The notes under the pieces were generated by a model. The model was not told the origin of the DNA. It saw only the letters and a list, made by a program, of their open reading frames with translations, and searched no databases. Positions 1 to 11,966 of a stretch of DNA of 64,000 nt are shown piece after piece (positions within the stretch are counted from its first letter, which is position 1; every line of letters starts with the position of its first letter). The translations under genes were made by a program, and so were the position numbers. The DNA comes from Chamaecyparis obtusa (Eukaryota; Streptophyta; Pinopsida; Cupressales; Cupressaceae). The stretch spans positions 742,501 through 806,500 of the forward strand of contig BSBK01006031.1 of assembly GCA_027943335.1 (NCBI GenBank). Direction: 5' to 3'.

Positions 1-38
1 TTGTATGCCAAAAAGTGGCAATGTGAAAAAGAAGTCCT

Positions 39-745
39 GATTGAAAAATAACTATAACTTTCAAATAGTATAACATTTTTAAAATCTAAAATATGTGTCA
101 CATTCTATGCTTTGACTACTACAAGAATTAAAAAAAAAGTTCTCAATTTAATGAAGTTTAGACTAAGTTAAGGTGCATAGACGCAAGAGGTTTTATATTC
201 TGAAAAAATTATAGTAGAAAAATCATAATAAATTATTTACTTCAAAAAAAAATTATTAAAAATATGCGTCACTTCCAAAGGTGATTCTATTACTTATATC
301 TAGTATATTGTGAAAAATATTATCATTTGATTGTGTTTAAGGTGGTCAGACATACACCTACTTCTTATCTTTTTATTGAAATTTTCCTACAATTGATAGA
401 CTGATTGAAAAATAGCTCTAACTTTCAAACGGTATAACATTTTTAAAATCTAAAATATTTGTCACATTCTATTATTTTCCTACTAGAATAAAAAATAAAA
501 AAGTTTTTAATTTGATGAAGTTTAGACTAAGTTAAGGTGGTCAGACACGAGAAATTTAATACTCTAATAAAGTTGTAGTATAAAAATCATAGTTAATTAT
601 TTACTTGGAGAAAAATTTAAAAAAATATGTGTCACATCTAGACATGAGTCTAATAATTATATCTATAATATTGTAAAAAAATATTATCATTTGATTATGT
701 TTAATGTAGTCAAACATACACCTACTTCTTATCTTTTTCCTGAAT
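39..745. repeat. Tandem dimer of a 364-bp repeat
   Basis: Two adjacent diverged copies of one unit. The phrase beginning GATTGAAAAATA occurs at 39 and 403, and ACATACACCTACTTCTTATC occurs at 350 and 714, so the period is 364 bp. It could be a satellite fragment or an internal repeat of an unrecognised element. No coding potential is seen. Confidence 0.75.
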
Positions 746-1040
746 TTTTTATACTACTACATTGAAATTTGAAAATTTCACCATACATATTAATTTCTTT
801 TCAAAAAAGGGCTAGTATCTTAGAAAATTCAATCAATTTTCTACATATTCTCTTCTTACATATTTTTGATATGATATTTATAACCTGTTCAAATTTTTAC
901 GTCAACTTTCTTAAACCTAATCTTATGAATTTTTATTGCCACTTAAGGGCCTAGTTTGGCATACCATGATCCTACACATACCCATGTCTATGTATTCCTT
1001 CCACCTGATTAAATGGTTTTTTCATAAAATAAAGACTCTA
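746..1040. other. AT-rich spacer, nothing recognised
   Basis: Low-complexity AT-rich DNA between the tandem dimer and a retroposon-like tail. The only open frame, 769-954, has the Phe/Ile-rich composition expected from AT-rich noncoding DNA. Confidence 0.4.
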
Positions 1041-1690
1041 AGTCTTAACCTTAGATCCCTTTCTGCTAAAGTGGACAATGTTTAGGAGAGGATGGATTCT
1101 GGGTTTGAATGGATGAACAAAGTAGGGGAGAATTGGGATGATGTGATGCTGGGCTTGTTGCAGGATAAGGTGGACAGTACGAAGTCCACCATCAAAAATA
1201 TTCTGATGGATAGAAATGATTTTATGGGACCTGTGGTTGACTTCATTAATAACATCAAGCAATAGTTGAACGCCAAACCCCCTATCAAGATTGATGATAC
1301 CAAAGATGATGAGGATTAGACTGGACCAAGAAAGCATACCATATCACAAAAGAAGAAGATTCAAGAGAGGATTCTGGAGCTCTCAGATCTCAATGCAGTC
1401 ATCACTAAGATGTCAAAGGCGAAAAAAGACATTGAGGCAACTCTGTTGGAGTTTGCCTTGTTCATTTTCTTTGTGTTTTATTTCTTTTCTGTGTTTCTGT
1501 TGCTGGGAGTTGGTTTTTATTTACTAGTTTTAGGCTGGTTTTGTCATTAGGTTCAAGTCTGTTGGTGAGCTGGTGTTTTCACCCTGTCTCCTTTTGGTGG
1601 GTTTAATGTCTTATCTCTTGTAACTTCCTTGTAAGGAGTTTTGGGTCCCCCTAGAACCTATTATTACTAGTATTAAAAAATTAAAAAAAG
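1041..1690 (+). pseudogene. Retroposon-like ORF remnant with C-terminal membrane segment
   Basis: Read on the plus strand from ATG at 1092, a degraded frame encodes an acidic/basic helical region, then (with stops at about 1263 and 1318) a Lys/Glu-rich coiled-coil-like stretch. It ends near 1525 in a run of about 25 hydrophobic residues that could span a membrane. A G/T-rich tail follows and ends in A-rich sequence at about 1673-1690. GC content is higher than in the flanks, and the ORF-plus-A-rich-tail layout resembles the 3' end of a non-LTR retroposon or a retrocopy. I do not recognise the protein family. No target-site duplication was identified, so the left limit is arbitrary. Confidence 0.35.
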
Positions 1691-3428
1691 AACAATAAGT
1701 CACTTATCCAATCAAGTAGTCATTCTCTCAAAATGCCAATTTTTTCTACCAATAATAAAAATTATATTTTCTAGAACACGAGATTAGTTTGATCAATGAA
1801 TGCTAGTTTATTTGTATTTTAAGGCTGAAAATATAAGATTTTCCTCATGTACATTGATTGAAAGATACCTTTTTCTACCACAAAATTTTTAACAAATGAA
1901 TCATATTTTTTGAAAAGAAGAATATTAAATAGGGGAGATGAGCCAAAACATGTGCATGCTAATTTTAGGGGTCCCTATGGTAGACTATGTGAACCTAAAA
2001 TATTTTTTAGTCTTCCACATATACCACTGACATAACTACGTCAAATTAAAAAAATATTATTGACTTCACAATTTTCTACATGTTCTAGTCCTATTCATCC
2101 AACTTGTCACTATTATGATATTTCAATGCATTGACTAGAATGTTCCCTAGGCCACACTCTCAACCTTTATACCATACCATCTAAAGTGGACAAGGAGACC
2201 ATATGGAATTCTACCATATAGCCACCCTATCCACCACTTTTTTTATATAAACTTCCTACTAACATCCTCAACTATTCATTATACTGTCATTAACAATGAG
2301 CCACCTCTCCTTAATTACACCTAAAATCTTGTACTGTTCAAGAAAAAATCCATTCATTATGCCCAACTCCTTGCGGATCAATCCATGTTTCTTTCATTTA
2401 TATCCTACCTATTCTATATAATTTTATTTATTTCAAACCATATTTTATTTAGTTGGATACTATGCAAGTATAGCTTTTGATGAGAATATGCTCAACCATT
2501 AACCAACATCTTCATTGATCATAGAAGTGTATTATGGACTTTTCTTCATATTCACTAGTTTTTACACTTGGTTCAATAGTTTTTTAGCATACATTGATGC
2601 CATTGTTTTTAATTTACTTCCTCTTATGTTTACCTTGTAGGTATGGAGATATTTTTTGAGGTTTAGTGATTAGAACATAAAAAATGAAGACTTCATCATT
2701 ATCCTCCATGACAACCACTAGCAAGACTTCTTCGAGCAATTTTCATGCATTTCATCCAATTGAAGTGAGGATGATTTCTCACTAAGGCCCACCATAGTCT
2801 ATTTGTGGCAATTATTTTTTTTATTCCATTTTTATCCTTTAGCGTTTTGTTATGCACCAACTCTAATGCATTCCCATTTTCTGATTTCTTCTTTTATAAG
2901 GTTTGTAGAGTGTTTGCATTTACAAACACTACATTTTGTTGGAAATGTGTTTGGGTATTTGTTATTGTTGATGTCAAATTTTGTATAGTTCAAAAGGTTC
3001 TCAAGGTGTTTTCTCTTACACTTGTGTCCAAAAGTATTTTTTGTTAACATGTTTAGGTATATTTGTTAGTCCAGAAAGAAGTAAGGTAGTGTGTTGAACA
3101 TGTTAGTGATTCTAAACCTATAGAATTTTACAAGACATATACATAATCAAAAGAGTGGAAGATATCTAGAAGGTATGTTTTTATTCTAGAGATTTCATGA
3201 ATGATGTTTGTCAATGCTCTAGACTTATTTTCCCAGGTCTATAAGTCTATGGTTTTGTTTGGATGTGATTAGCCTAGTAATAGAGTCATGTAGCTGAAGA
3301 TGGGAATTATTCAGTTGCTTTTTCTAGAAAGTTTCTATTTTGGAAATAAAAAAATAAGATATGAGAATAAGATTTCAATTATTTTCTCTTGGTTGTGGTA
3401 TTTCTCAGTGATATAGACTTAGCTCCTA
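1691..3428. other. Intergenic AT-rich region
   Basis: No convincing ORF, RNA gene or element boundary. Overlapping frames at 2803-3050 encode Phe-rich peptides on both strands and look like chance. A TATA-like run near 2240-2250 has no gene after it. Confidence 0.4.
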
Positions 3429-3460
3429 GGTGAACCCACAATAGTGGGTTACACTTTTTT
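3429..3460 (+). mobile_element. Solitary terminal inverted repeat of a DNA transposon
   Basis: This 32-bp sequence starts GGTGAACCCACAATAG and ends in a T run. It is nearly identical to both ends of the complete element at 19806-20801. It contains the internal palindrome AACCCAC/GTGGGTT. No matching inverted end lies to its right, so this is one surviving end of a related copy. Confidence 0.65.
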
Positions 3461-5028
3461 GGACAAAAGAATTTGGCACTTTTGGCCAAATTTCAAATTT
3501 TGACACTTTTGATTAGAATTGACTTTCGATTGAAAGTCAAAAATGATTTCAATTGCAAGTTGATGACGTTAATGTTTTGATAAAAAAAAAAAAATTCCAT
3601 TGAAACATTTTTTTAATAAAATAATATTTAAATGGCTTCGATCAAAACTCTTTAAATAGGACTTTCTAAACAAAAAAACCTCACTATAATTTTCATTTTT
3701 TATTGTGAGGTTTTGTGGAAGCATCAACATCTAGATGACGAACAGACTTCAAAACCTCTAAAACTTTTGTGATTTTCACCTTTCCTTGTTAAGTTTTTCT
3801 TATATTTCATTTTAAAATATATGTTCTACATATATACATGTATATATAGTTATATATTTATTTTCATTCTATTTTTAATAAGTTGTTTCATTTTTACTAA
3901 TTGGCAATCTAAAAACCTAGGTTCAAGGGTCTTGAAGAAGAAGTAATATTTTCCCAGCCATTCCACCATCAAAAAATCATGGCCATCGGTGGAATCGAAT
4001 ATTTTTGCATGTGATTTAATAATATGCAAGTTTCAAGAGGAGATATTATGTTTTGGGTAATTGCCATGATGCTCTAGTTGTGTTCTCCATGAGTTTTGGC
4101 TTGGAATTGATGAATAGAAGAAAAGTTTTGTAAAATGGTGAATGAATGACTATTCCATGTTTTTGGATCTTGTTATTCCGGCCTTTTGTGATGTTATTAG
4201 ATCCCAAGACTAGATATTGGGCATTAGGAAGGCATATTTGTTGCAATTTATTTGTAAAAGTATCCTAATAAAGCCTTGTAGTAGTAATAACAGTTAATTT
4301 TACAGCCATTTTTTCCAAAGTAACCCACCCAATTTTTATATATGTTGTAAAATGCACAAGGGGATATCCTAAAATACACTTAAATTCTGATTATGACATT
4401 TGTGTAAATATTTATGTCCAAAATATCCCATTTTCTTTAATGCTTGGGCCTAGACTATACATTACCAGTCAATTATAAAGTTGTATGTTCCAAACAAACT
4501 TATTGATTATTTTTTATGTGTTTAATAAATTCCCAAAGGTTATGCCAAAATTTTCTTAGCTTGTTGATATCAAGTATAGATTAGAAGTTACGTGTCAAAA
4601 CCCCTCAGATTAGGGTTATAAGGGTTTTGTCCCACTTATGAAGAAACTCCTGATAAAACATATTAGGAGGCCTACACGACTGAATGGTGAGTATTTTCTT
4701 GGTGCACTTAGTCACTTAGAATCCATCTATTGGAAGATTAATTTAGATTGATATCCACATTAATGTTTTATCATAATGGCCTATGACTAATAGTCTAGTT
4801 AATAGATAGGTGAGTTAGGCGAAACCTCTATTCTTTGGGGTTTGATAACTTTTCAAAGTAATTAAATTATGTTGGTGCTGGATTTTTTTCCTACTTTGCA
4901 TCACATCATGATATATTTGTATACTACTTATAAAATGACACCCATATTATATCAAATATAATGTGTCAAAAATGCATACCCATTACTCCTCCCAAAAAAA
5001 TGTAGTATGTTGTGTCAATACACATGTC

Positions 5029-5138
5029 CATTAATCCTCCCACAATAATGTGGTCATAGAAGAAACCATGATACTCAACAAATTCAATTTCATATAGACT
5101 TTTCTTTTTCTACCAAATTAAAGGAATGTTGTTGACAT
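5029..5138 (-). pseudogene. Degraded sulfotransferase N-terminal relic (block A, outer)
   Basis: On the minus strand from the ATG at 5138 the sequence resembles the first 40 or so codons of the intact SOTs. After an early stop and a frame change, a stretch similar to SPYGIELVEHDGFFYESV can be read (here with YEIEFVEYHGFFYD). No downstream SOT sequence follows. The flanking sequence also resembles that around the inner relics; for example, the TCTCCTAGTACAGAGATG stretch near 5706 matches the region near 47130. It is therefore an old partial SOT duplicate, clearly non-functional. Confidence 0.7.
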
Positions 5139-6324
5139 ATTCAAGAAAATGGTAGATAATCTATGAAGGGACAAGTTGAAGGATGAGTGGCTACATCAAA
5201 AACAAATGAGATCTAGGGGAGATGACCCAATAGTTGAGCACCTTAACTTTTCACTTCTCAAAATCCTCATGGAAATTTTAAATCAATCATATTTTATCAC
5301 AACAAATTACTTGGTGAGTCCCCTTCTTATACCTAAGGTTTTAGAGCCACATCATTAAATATGATGCCACATTAGCATGCTTTTTCCAAGGTATCCAAAG
5401 TAACCCAAAGAAAAAGTGAGACCAATCGTAGTGCATTAGGGATGCCCATACTTTTGTAATGGATGTGGGATCACAAGATTGGTTTCTTTTTATAGTAAGT
5501 CATATGTTTCATTCAATTATGGGTATTCATCATTAGAAAAAAAAGCTTAAAGGTCATAGCTATTAGTAGACTGTTATAAAAAAGATTGGATATTAAATCA
5601 GCAAGTGTGCCCATATTAAATATAAAATTATTATCACAATAATTGGAACATGTTCATGTATTAAGCACTCTCCCATATATCTTAATATAAAGATAAGCAT
5701 TGATCTCCTAGTACAGAGATGAACACACTTCTCATAAAAGGAATTTTTTATAATGGAGGATAATTTTAATTCGGATTGGTAAACATGAGATTCCTTGTCC
5801 TATCATCTTTTGGTTTTCAAGGCCACTTGGGTTAATTAGAAGACAACAGTTGCAGATGCTTAAAAATAGATTAAGGAAATATTTTAAATAAGAATCACTA
5901 TTTTTATAATGTTAAAAATACTATTTCCTCATGGCTTTATATGGCAATGTCATGACTTCATGGATCCAATATCTAATTTTAGAATTGACAAAAGAGTTAG
6001 ATTATAGATTTATTCTTTTTTCAATCTTTTATCTTGTCAAAAGAACACTAGGAATTAAGTCTTGTTGTGTGGAAGGGTCTAACATCTAAAATTGATGAGG
6101 CTGTGTTCGTGCTCCAAATGAATTTGATGGAATAGATACCCCTTAGTCCTTCGCTCACAGCAAAGGAAGTGTAACCTTAAGATTGATCTCTAACTAATTT
6201 TATTTTTGAAAAGCACCTTAAAAGTGCTAATTAGGAGCTAGAAATAGATATTGACACAAAACCATAGAAGATGGATGTTAAATTTAGAGTATTCACTAGT
6301 GAGTATTTCTAATTTTTTGAAAAG
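5139..6324. other. Noncoding part of block A
   Basis: Conserved with 26938-28125 only because of the segmental duplication. The open frame at 5176-5358, present in both copies, shows no recognisable domain. Confidence 0.4.
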
Positions 6325-6337
6325 GTCTTACTATTTT
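6325..6337. repeat. Target-site duplication, left copy
   Basis: GTCTTACTATTTT here is repeated at 7171-7183. The empty site in block B (about 28135-28150) has a single GTCTTACTATT, so the sequence between the two copies was inserted in block A only. Confidence 0.8.
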
Positions 6338-7170
6338 TGATAGATAAAAGTAGCAGAAGGGTGCTGGCCCATAGAACAAAGGACTAGTAGCACATTAACA
6401 ACATATTAATGTGACCAGTCAAGTAGCAGTAACATAGTAATAGTGTTTAGCAATTCTAAATCTGCCACTATCAAAAACAAAAATCACCTTACTAGATCTA
6501 TAAATTAAACCAAAGTATCTAGTACTAGCAATATCAAGTAAAGTATCGATTAAAGTATCATTAATAAGCCACATAGGGCTAACTAGAAAGAAATATAAAC
6601 AAATAAACACCCCTTTCCCAAAACAGGGGGACCTAGGGCTAAACCCTTTCAAAATTACCCAACACATGGGAAACCGATTAATTATTGCCACCCAACTACT
6701 TAGACAATAGTGTAGTCGCCTATTCTTCCTGTAGGAATAGGAGGAGGTCCTTGTTGTCCTCGTTCACTTCCAGAGTACCACCTGCCAGCTTATCCTGTAA
6801 ATGACAAAGGGTCATTGCCGAAGCATGCATAATCTTCAGGACAAATTTGTTCGTTTGTTTGCATTGGTTCATCAACTCCTGCATATTATTCTTTATCTCA
6901 GCAATCTCTTTGTCCAACTTCTCAAACCTCCTCTTAAGAGTCCCTTTAAGGTTGTTATTATGCTCCAGGGCTTCAGTGCTACAGGCAGGGGAAGGGGGCT
7001 TCTCCAGAGGATTGTGAGCAGGGCTTTGGGGCGGGGTAGATATGATGGGGGCCTCCACTATAGGATTGGGTTCATGAACAGGGTTATGAGGGGGACACAT
7101 GTGCTCCTCCGAGGAATCATTCATAGATTCACTGGACTAGGAGTCCTTGTCAGACGTGGATAGCTCTTTA
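6338..7170 (-). mobile_element. Retroposed insertion (LINE fragment or retrocopy)
   Basis: An insertion of about 830 bp is absent from the paralogous block B and is bounded by an 11-13 bp target-site duplication. Read on the minus strand it starts inside coding sequence, contains a coiled-coil ORF, then a noncoding tail of about 380 bp, and ends in a short A run (ATCAAAAA). Long direct repeats of this size plus an A-rich 3' end are typical of target-primed reverse transcription. Since no reverse transcriptase is present, this is either a 5'-truncated element whose last ORF I do not recognise or a retrocopied transcript. Confidence 0.7.
6720..7170 (-). pseudogene. Coiled-coil ORF inside the retroposed insertion
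   Basis: From the insertion's 5' edge (7170) the frame encodes an acidic Ser-rich stretch, a stop at about 7140, then 134 codons from Met (7124) to the stop at 6720. Residues about 10-50 are rich in Pro, Ser and His. Residues about 60-95 (LKRRFEKLDKEIAEIKNNMQ and on) have strong heptad character and probably form a coiled coil. No enzyme motif is visible. It could be an ORF1-type or gag-like protein or a fragment of a host coiled-coil gene. The upstream stop and the abrupt 5' edge argue against function here. Confidence 0.45.
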
Positions 7171-7183
7171 GTCTTACTATTTT
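7171..7183. repeat. Target-site duplication, right copy
   Basis: Partner of 6325-6337. Host sequence resumes immediately with AGGATTCTATG, as in block B. Confidence 0.8.
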
Positions 7184-10100
7184 AGGATTCTATGTTTAAT
7201 GTTAATTAGTTTTATGAACATAAGAAGATCTTCTATCTAAAAAAACCAAAGATAACATATATGATTAAGAGGAGAGTAAGAGGAGAGGGAGCAAGAGTAT
7301 ATATGTATTTAAATTTTGTAAAATGTTGAGCTTGCAAGAAGTGGAAAAATACGTAGAATTAAGATATGTATAACATGTAATAATTGATTATTTTTTAAGA
7401 TAATAACAATCTTTACGCTCATAATTAAATAAAAAAGCAAAGATTCATAGTTTCAATGGCAAGAATGACTTAAAATCTTATAAAATATTAAATATAAAAT
7501 AAATTTAAATAATATATATTTTCATTGAGTGTCATTTAATATTTTAGCTGAGAGGCTTATTTCAAGTGAGAGTCTTGCTAGATTGTTCAGACTTCCCACC
7601 ATTGTCTTATGCTGGAAAACAAATGAGTGGTGCTAAAAAGTCATGAATTCGGGCAGTGAGAAGCGTAGGCCGTATGGTGTGGGAAACTGTGCCTCTGATA
7701 GGTGGATTTGGTCACTTTTATAGAGCACTTCTTTTGTACCAACTTATTCCTAGCACCCAGATAATATAGAGTTATCAAATTTGGTGTATTTTTTATGGAT
7801 GTCATTCTCTGTAATAGTGCTTGGACAAGAGATGTTCAGATGTGATGGTCTCGGTGTTCAAGAAGCACATAATTTTATCCTTTAGCGGATTAAAATTGAA
7901 AATATATGAACCTCAAAATTGACTCCCACAAACATGCAAAACTTTAACATGAATGATTGTTAACTCAAACATGATAAGAATGAGCATTCCAAAGGCATAA
8001 ACAATATAGAGAGTGCCAACCACCATTAAGGGTGCCCAAGATTTTCAATACTGAGCTCCACAAGATTCTTTTGAGAAAGAACATTTTAAATGTTTTATAT
8101 ATTGAGTCAATTTTCAGAGAAATAGGAATGATCAAATATAGGAGTGAGAGAAGCACCACGATTGAATGTGAGCAATTAAATTAAACACGCATAAGATATC
8201 GGACTGCAAAGCCTATTTGAATGTTAGAATATTTGGTGCTTTCACTTTAAAGATTTAGTATATTTAGAGTGAGTCAAATAAATTTCTGTTTCTATTTATA
8301 GTAGATAATTAGAAATAATCATCAAATTATAACTCTGATAAAATAACATCTTTTTCAATCTTGTCAACTTAAAATTTAAATTCAATTTATTAATTTTTTA
8401 TTATTGACTACATAATATGCATGAAAGTGGGCAATAACATAACTATTTCAATTTCGCATGTATGAAAGTATATTTGTTTCAATATATATGAAAATATATG
8501 TATTTTAGACCGATCCTATTAGAAATGTCTCACTAGAAATGTTCTGATTTTCCAGTTGTCTTACGCTGGAAATGTCTGTCGGTTAAAAAAAAGGTGAACG
8601 GTGGGTCAAATCCAAAGGTCTCCTCAAATTGAATAACCTAATCGTTGGATCTGAATAACCAAGAAAATATTTGGATCTGAATAAAAGCACGCCCAACGCC
8701 ATGGACAAAAATAGACACAAAATATTTTTTAATATCTACAAGCCACGTCACTTGCCACATATCTAAAATCGATGACCGCAGAAAGTATTGTGTTAATATC
8801 TGACAATGTGTTGCAAAACATATTGTTAAGAAATTTCTGTTATGGGGTATGATACATGGCCTACCTGTAAAATAGAACATGCGCCATAACTATGTCTGCA
8901 CAGTTTGCATTTTAAATAAAATCATTTCGATGCATTAAGATGGTCCTTCTCGCAGACAGCAGTTTGTTTAAACCATTCTATCAAATAGTTTACATGCCCT
9001 GTCAATTCAATTGTTCTTATGGAAGATTTGTGCCCAAGGGCAGGAAAGCATGGTTGAAGAACCCCCAAAATTGTAGTTTGATTTAGACCAGATTTAAAAT
9101 GTGATCCAACGCTTATATGCTCGAGAATAGATGACTGTAAAAGCAATAAGTGAAAAATGCTATAGAAATTCAATTGGTAAGACATCACGATGATGGAGAA
9201 AGAAAGGAGATGAAGAGTTAGAGTGCATTTTCGTTTGTTCATGGAGCCACAACAACATTAGAATCTCTATCACTCAATATTGTTAAGATGACTTTTATCA
9301 TAGAACCATTGGAATGCCTCGGATACTTTGTGGTAAGTTCCCTAACGACTACTCTTCTTTATCGGTTGATTTTCAAAATGCAATGCACTGTAGTTGTTAA
9401 ACTTCATCATCTTATTCTAATTTCTTCCTCACTCATTATCTTGCTTGCATGTGAGCATCCCCAATTGATGTTTTAAAATTTAGACTCTTGTATCTATTTT
9501 TTCATTTCCTTCTCTTTTATAATTTTTCGATTGACCAATCAATAACATGGCTTTTTAAGATTAATAGTGTTTAATATTTATCACTTCAACTTTAAATCTT
9601 TCAAAGCATCATTAGAGTTTTAACTTGAATTTAGTGTTGAAGGATATCTTGAATATTTTCCACTTTAAATCTTTGAAAGAAAGATTGGGAGTTTAAAGTA
9701 TTATAAGAGTCTTAACTTGTGTTTAGTGGTGAAGATTACCTTAAATACTTTTCACTTCAAATAGTTTTCACATCAAATCTTTGAAAGCGAGTTTTGGAAC
9801 AAAGGTTTTGTTCCGCTGAAGTCATTGTAATCCATCCCAGGTTAGGGACTTCTCTCGAACAAAGGAGAACGAAAAAAAAATTGTGACACATCTTAACAGA
9901 GAAGACATTCACATTGGATTTTATTTGAATAATACTTCAATAATACTGTACTCAATACTTGGTGGTTGCCAATGTACAATTCCCTTAATATCAATCTGTC
10001 GATGGAGCTGGTAAAACTTATTTGTTATTCTTTGTTATTTCTTTTGTGTACAAGATTATAATTAGTCTTCTACCCTTCCCTGTGTTCCTTTCCCTCTTAA

Positions 10101-10700
10101 TATTCTCAAGAGTCAGAAGCCTTATCCATCACATTGAAATTGTATGTTAACTTGTGCTTCAAAGGGCGCTTGCTAATAGAAGGATCACTAATGTATGTCC
10201 TATGTAATGGGAAACAAGTTGATAAAAAGAGTAAAGAAGTGTAATTTAGATTATTTTTCAAATAGATTATTCAGTAGACGTTTTTAAATTCTTTTAAATT
10301 TCAAATTCAAATAGTAATTCTTTATTGAAAGAGATAGAATTACTAAAGAGATGTTTAACCGTACCCGCTAGTGATTATTCTTTGTAATCTTTACATCGAA
10401 AGCAGCCAAATTGTTGTATTCATTTAGGTATGATGTGAATATCTAATAAAATATTCTTCTAGGTAACTACCCTTTAACACTACCTTTCTTTTAAGGAAAT
10501 GACGTTTCTTCTACCAATATAGAGATACATTGATCGATCAAAAAATCGATATCATTAAAAAAGATTCGACAACAATAGGAACAGAACGGGTTATAGTTTT
10601 GTTTTTTTAAACCGCATTAGGGTTACAGATAGCGAAAGTAAATTGTTTGTAAAACACCATAAATATATACAAATCCCACTTCTAATGACAGTGGAGGAGG
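7184..10700. other. Noncoding part of block A, downstream of the SOT pseudogene
   Basis: No gene recognised. It is split in block B between 28150-29348 and 42820-45090. It contains two members of a short motif ending GTCTTAYGCTGG (about 7545-7615 and 8510-8590). Open frames at 8638-8880 and 8922-9242 recur in block B but have no domain and no coding-like composition. The 9927-10700 part corresponds to the first section of the tandem SOT unit. Confidence 0.5.
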
Positions 10701-10713
10701 CCGTCTTTCAAGT

Positions 10714-10719
10714 TTTATT
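10714..10719 (-). terminator. Candidate polyadenylation signal of the block A SOT
   Basis: AATAAA on the minus strand, 212 bp after the SOT stop. The same hexamer lies at the same distance after all five array genes (for example 45104-45109 and 48688-48693). Confidence 0.4.
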
Positions 10720-10930
10720 TGAATCTATTTGGTAACAAAGACCATTACTGCCAAAGAGCAAAGCCTGTCGGTTTATGCTTGGCATTCTTTGGTATAATAG
10801 ATATATATCAAGCTTTCTCGAGGTGAGAAAAAACGAGAGGGTACATTTTTTTCTTTTGACTATAGAATACCTTATTTGCATTCTGCGGAAAACATGGACG
10901 CGCACAGATGAGGGAGACGGTATTTGTATG

Positions 10931-11876
10931 TCAGAGTTCATACTTGAGGAACAGGCCTGCTTCTTGGAACCTATTCTCCACTGTCAAATCCATACGCCTG
11001 TTCATTTCTGGAGTGAAATGATTCTTCCAGTCACCCACTTCACCTTTGCGAAAATAATATCGATTACTTATCTGAGCATTTTTGAAAGTCCGCTTACCAT
11101 TTGTGTTAACGTCTAGAGAGGAAAGAGATTGAAAGCTGCATTGACTGTCTATGCAAAGAATTTCTTCCTCTGTCAAAGAAGTTTGCCCCAGGAAATTATA
11201 AATCTTTTTGATGTGGGACAAAGAATCCGCCTTCATATCTTCATAGGTCAAAAACAAGATGTTGCTCTGATTCCCGCTGGCAATCCAAAAGCCCAAGACA
11301 TGATCAACAAAAGGACCATAGAGAGACACCATTAACGAAGGAGTCAAAGAATACTTCCTTGGAAACTGGAGATGTCTTTCCATTATTGAAGACCGCTTGT
11401 AGTGCAGGCAAGTACTTCCAGTGGGAAACAAAAGTGTCCTTGGGATTTCGGGCAATATAAATCATTCGGCAGCCCAAAGACATGATATGAGCTGGAAGAG
11501 CAGAGTAAGGAAGATGGGTACTGAGCAACCTTGGGGAGGGCATTTCTGAAACAGCAGTAGCGCCATCAGGCATTGCTCGTGAATTGTAGTACTTTTCTAT
11601 GTTGTGAATCAACTCATGGGCATTCTTTCCCTTCAGTACGTCGCCCTTGCTTTCACTCATAATGCTGGCAATGATAGATTTCAACCAGGTGGTTCCTGTC
11701 TTCATTCCAGAGCACAGAAAGACATCACTCTCCCGTGCTTTGAATTGTGAGTACATTTTCGTCACTCCCTCCACAAGTACGCTTTCATAGAAGAAACCAT
11801 CATGTTCAACAAGTTCAATTCCATACGGGCTTTCTGGTCTTCCACCAGATGAAGACAAGGCTAATGTTGTAGACAT
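10931..11876 (-). pseudogene. Cytosolic sulfotransferase pseudogene (2-bp frameshift), block A
   Basis: Full-length relative of the array SOTs, starting at the same ATG (11876) and ending at the same stop (10931). The first 185 or so codons are open and keep the PAPS loop (KTGTTWLK), the catalytic-type His in STHLP and the 3'-phosphate motif (IARNPKDTFVSHW). In the GA run at about 11321-11326 it lacks two bases present in every array copy. The frame therefore shifts after NGVSL and stops at once. The remaining codons, including RKGEVGDWKNHF, are intact in the other frame. Other differences from the array consensus are D50S, V54L, Y222H, S227Y, K232Q, I264T and R305Q. Probably the block A orthologue of the array founder, inactivated recently; a sequencing error is the alternative. 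Confidence 0.9.
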
Positions 11877-11958
11877 ACTGAATCAGAGGATGCAGATTGC
11901 ATCAAGAGATAAGTGACAGGGTAAGAGAGCTAATGATAACAAAGAAGAGCTATATCTC

Positions 11959-11966
11959 TTAATATA
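11959..11966 (-). promoter_or_regulatory. TATA-like box of the block A SOT
   Basis: TATATTAA on the minus strand, 83-90 bp upstream of the ATG. It is kept at exactly this offset in all five array genes. Other TA-rich stretches nearby could serve instead. Confidence 0.4.

Larger units (their letters stand above)
3701..8400. repeat. Segmental duplication block A, left arm
   Basis: Collinear with 25499-29348, with scattered substitutions and small indels. Matching starts at TATTGTGAGG (3701 and 25499) and runs to the A at 8400. There the paralogue is interrupted by the Helitron and resumes at 42820. The arm is mostly noncoding, apart from a SOT relic at 5029-5138 and a retroposed insertion at 6338-7170 that block B lacks. 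Confidence 0.9.

Noticed and set aside
6419..6691. 90-codon ORF in the tail of the retroposed insertion
   Set aside because: It lies downstream of the coiled-coil ORF's stop in tail-like sequence, with no domain and no start context.
8638..9242. Minus-strand ORFs of 80 and 106 codons conserved between blocks A and B
   Set aside because: Differences between the copies do not look protein-conserving (one frame changes its end), no domain is present, and the blocks are young duplicates.
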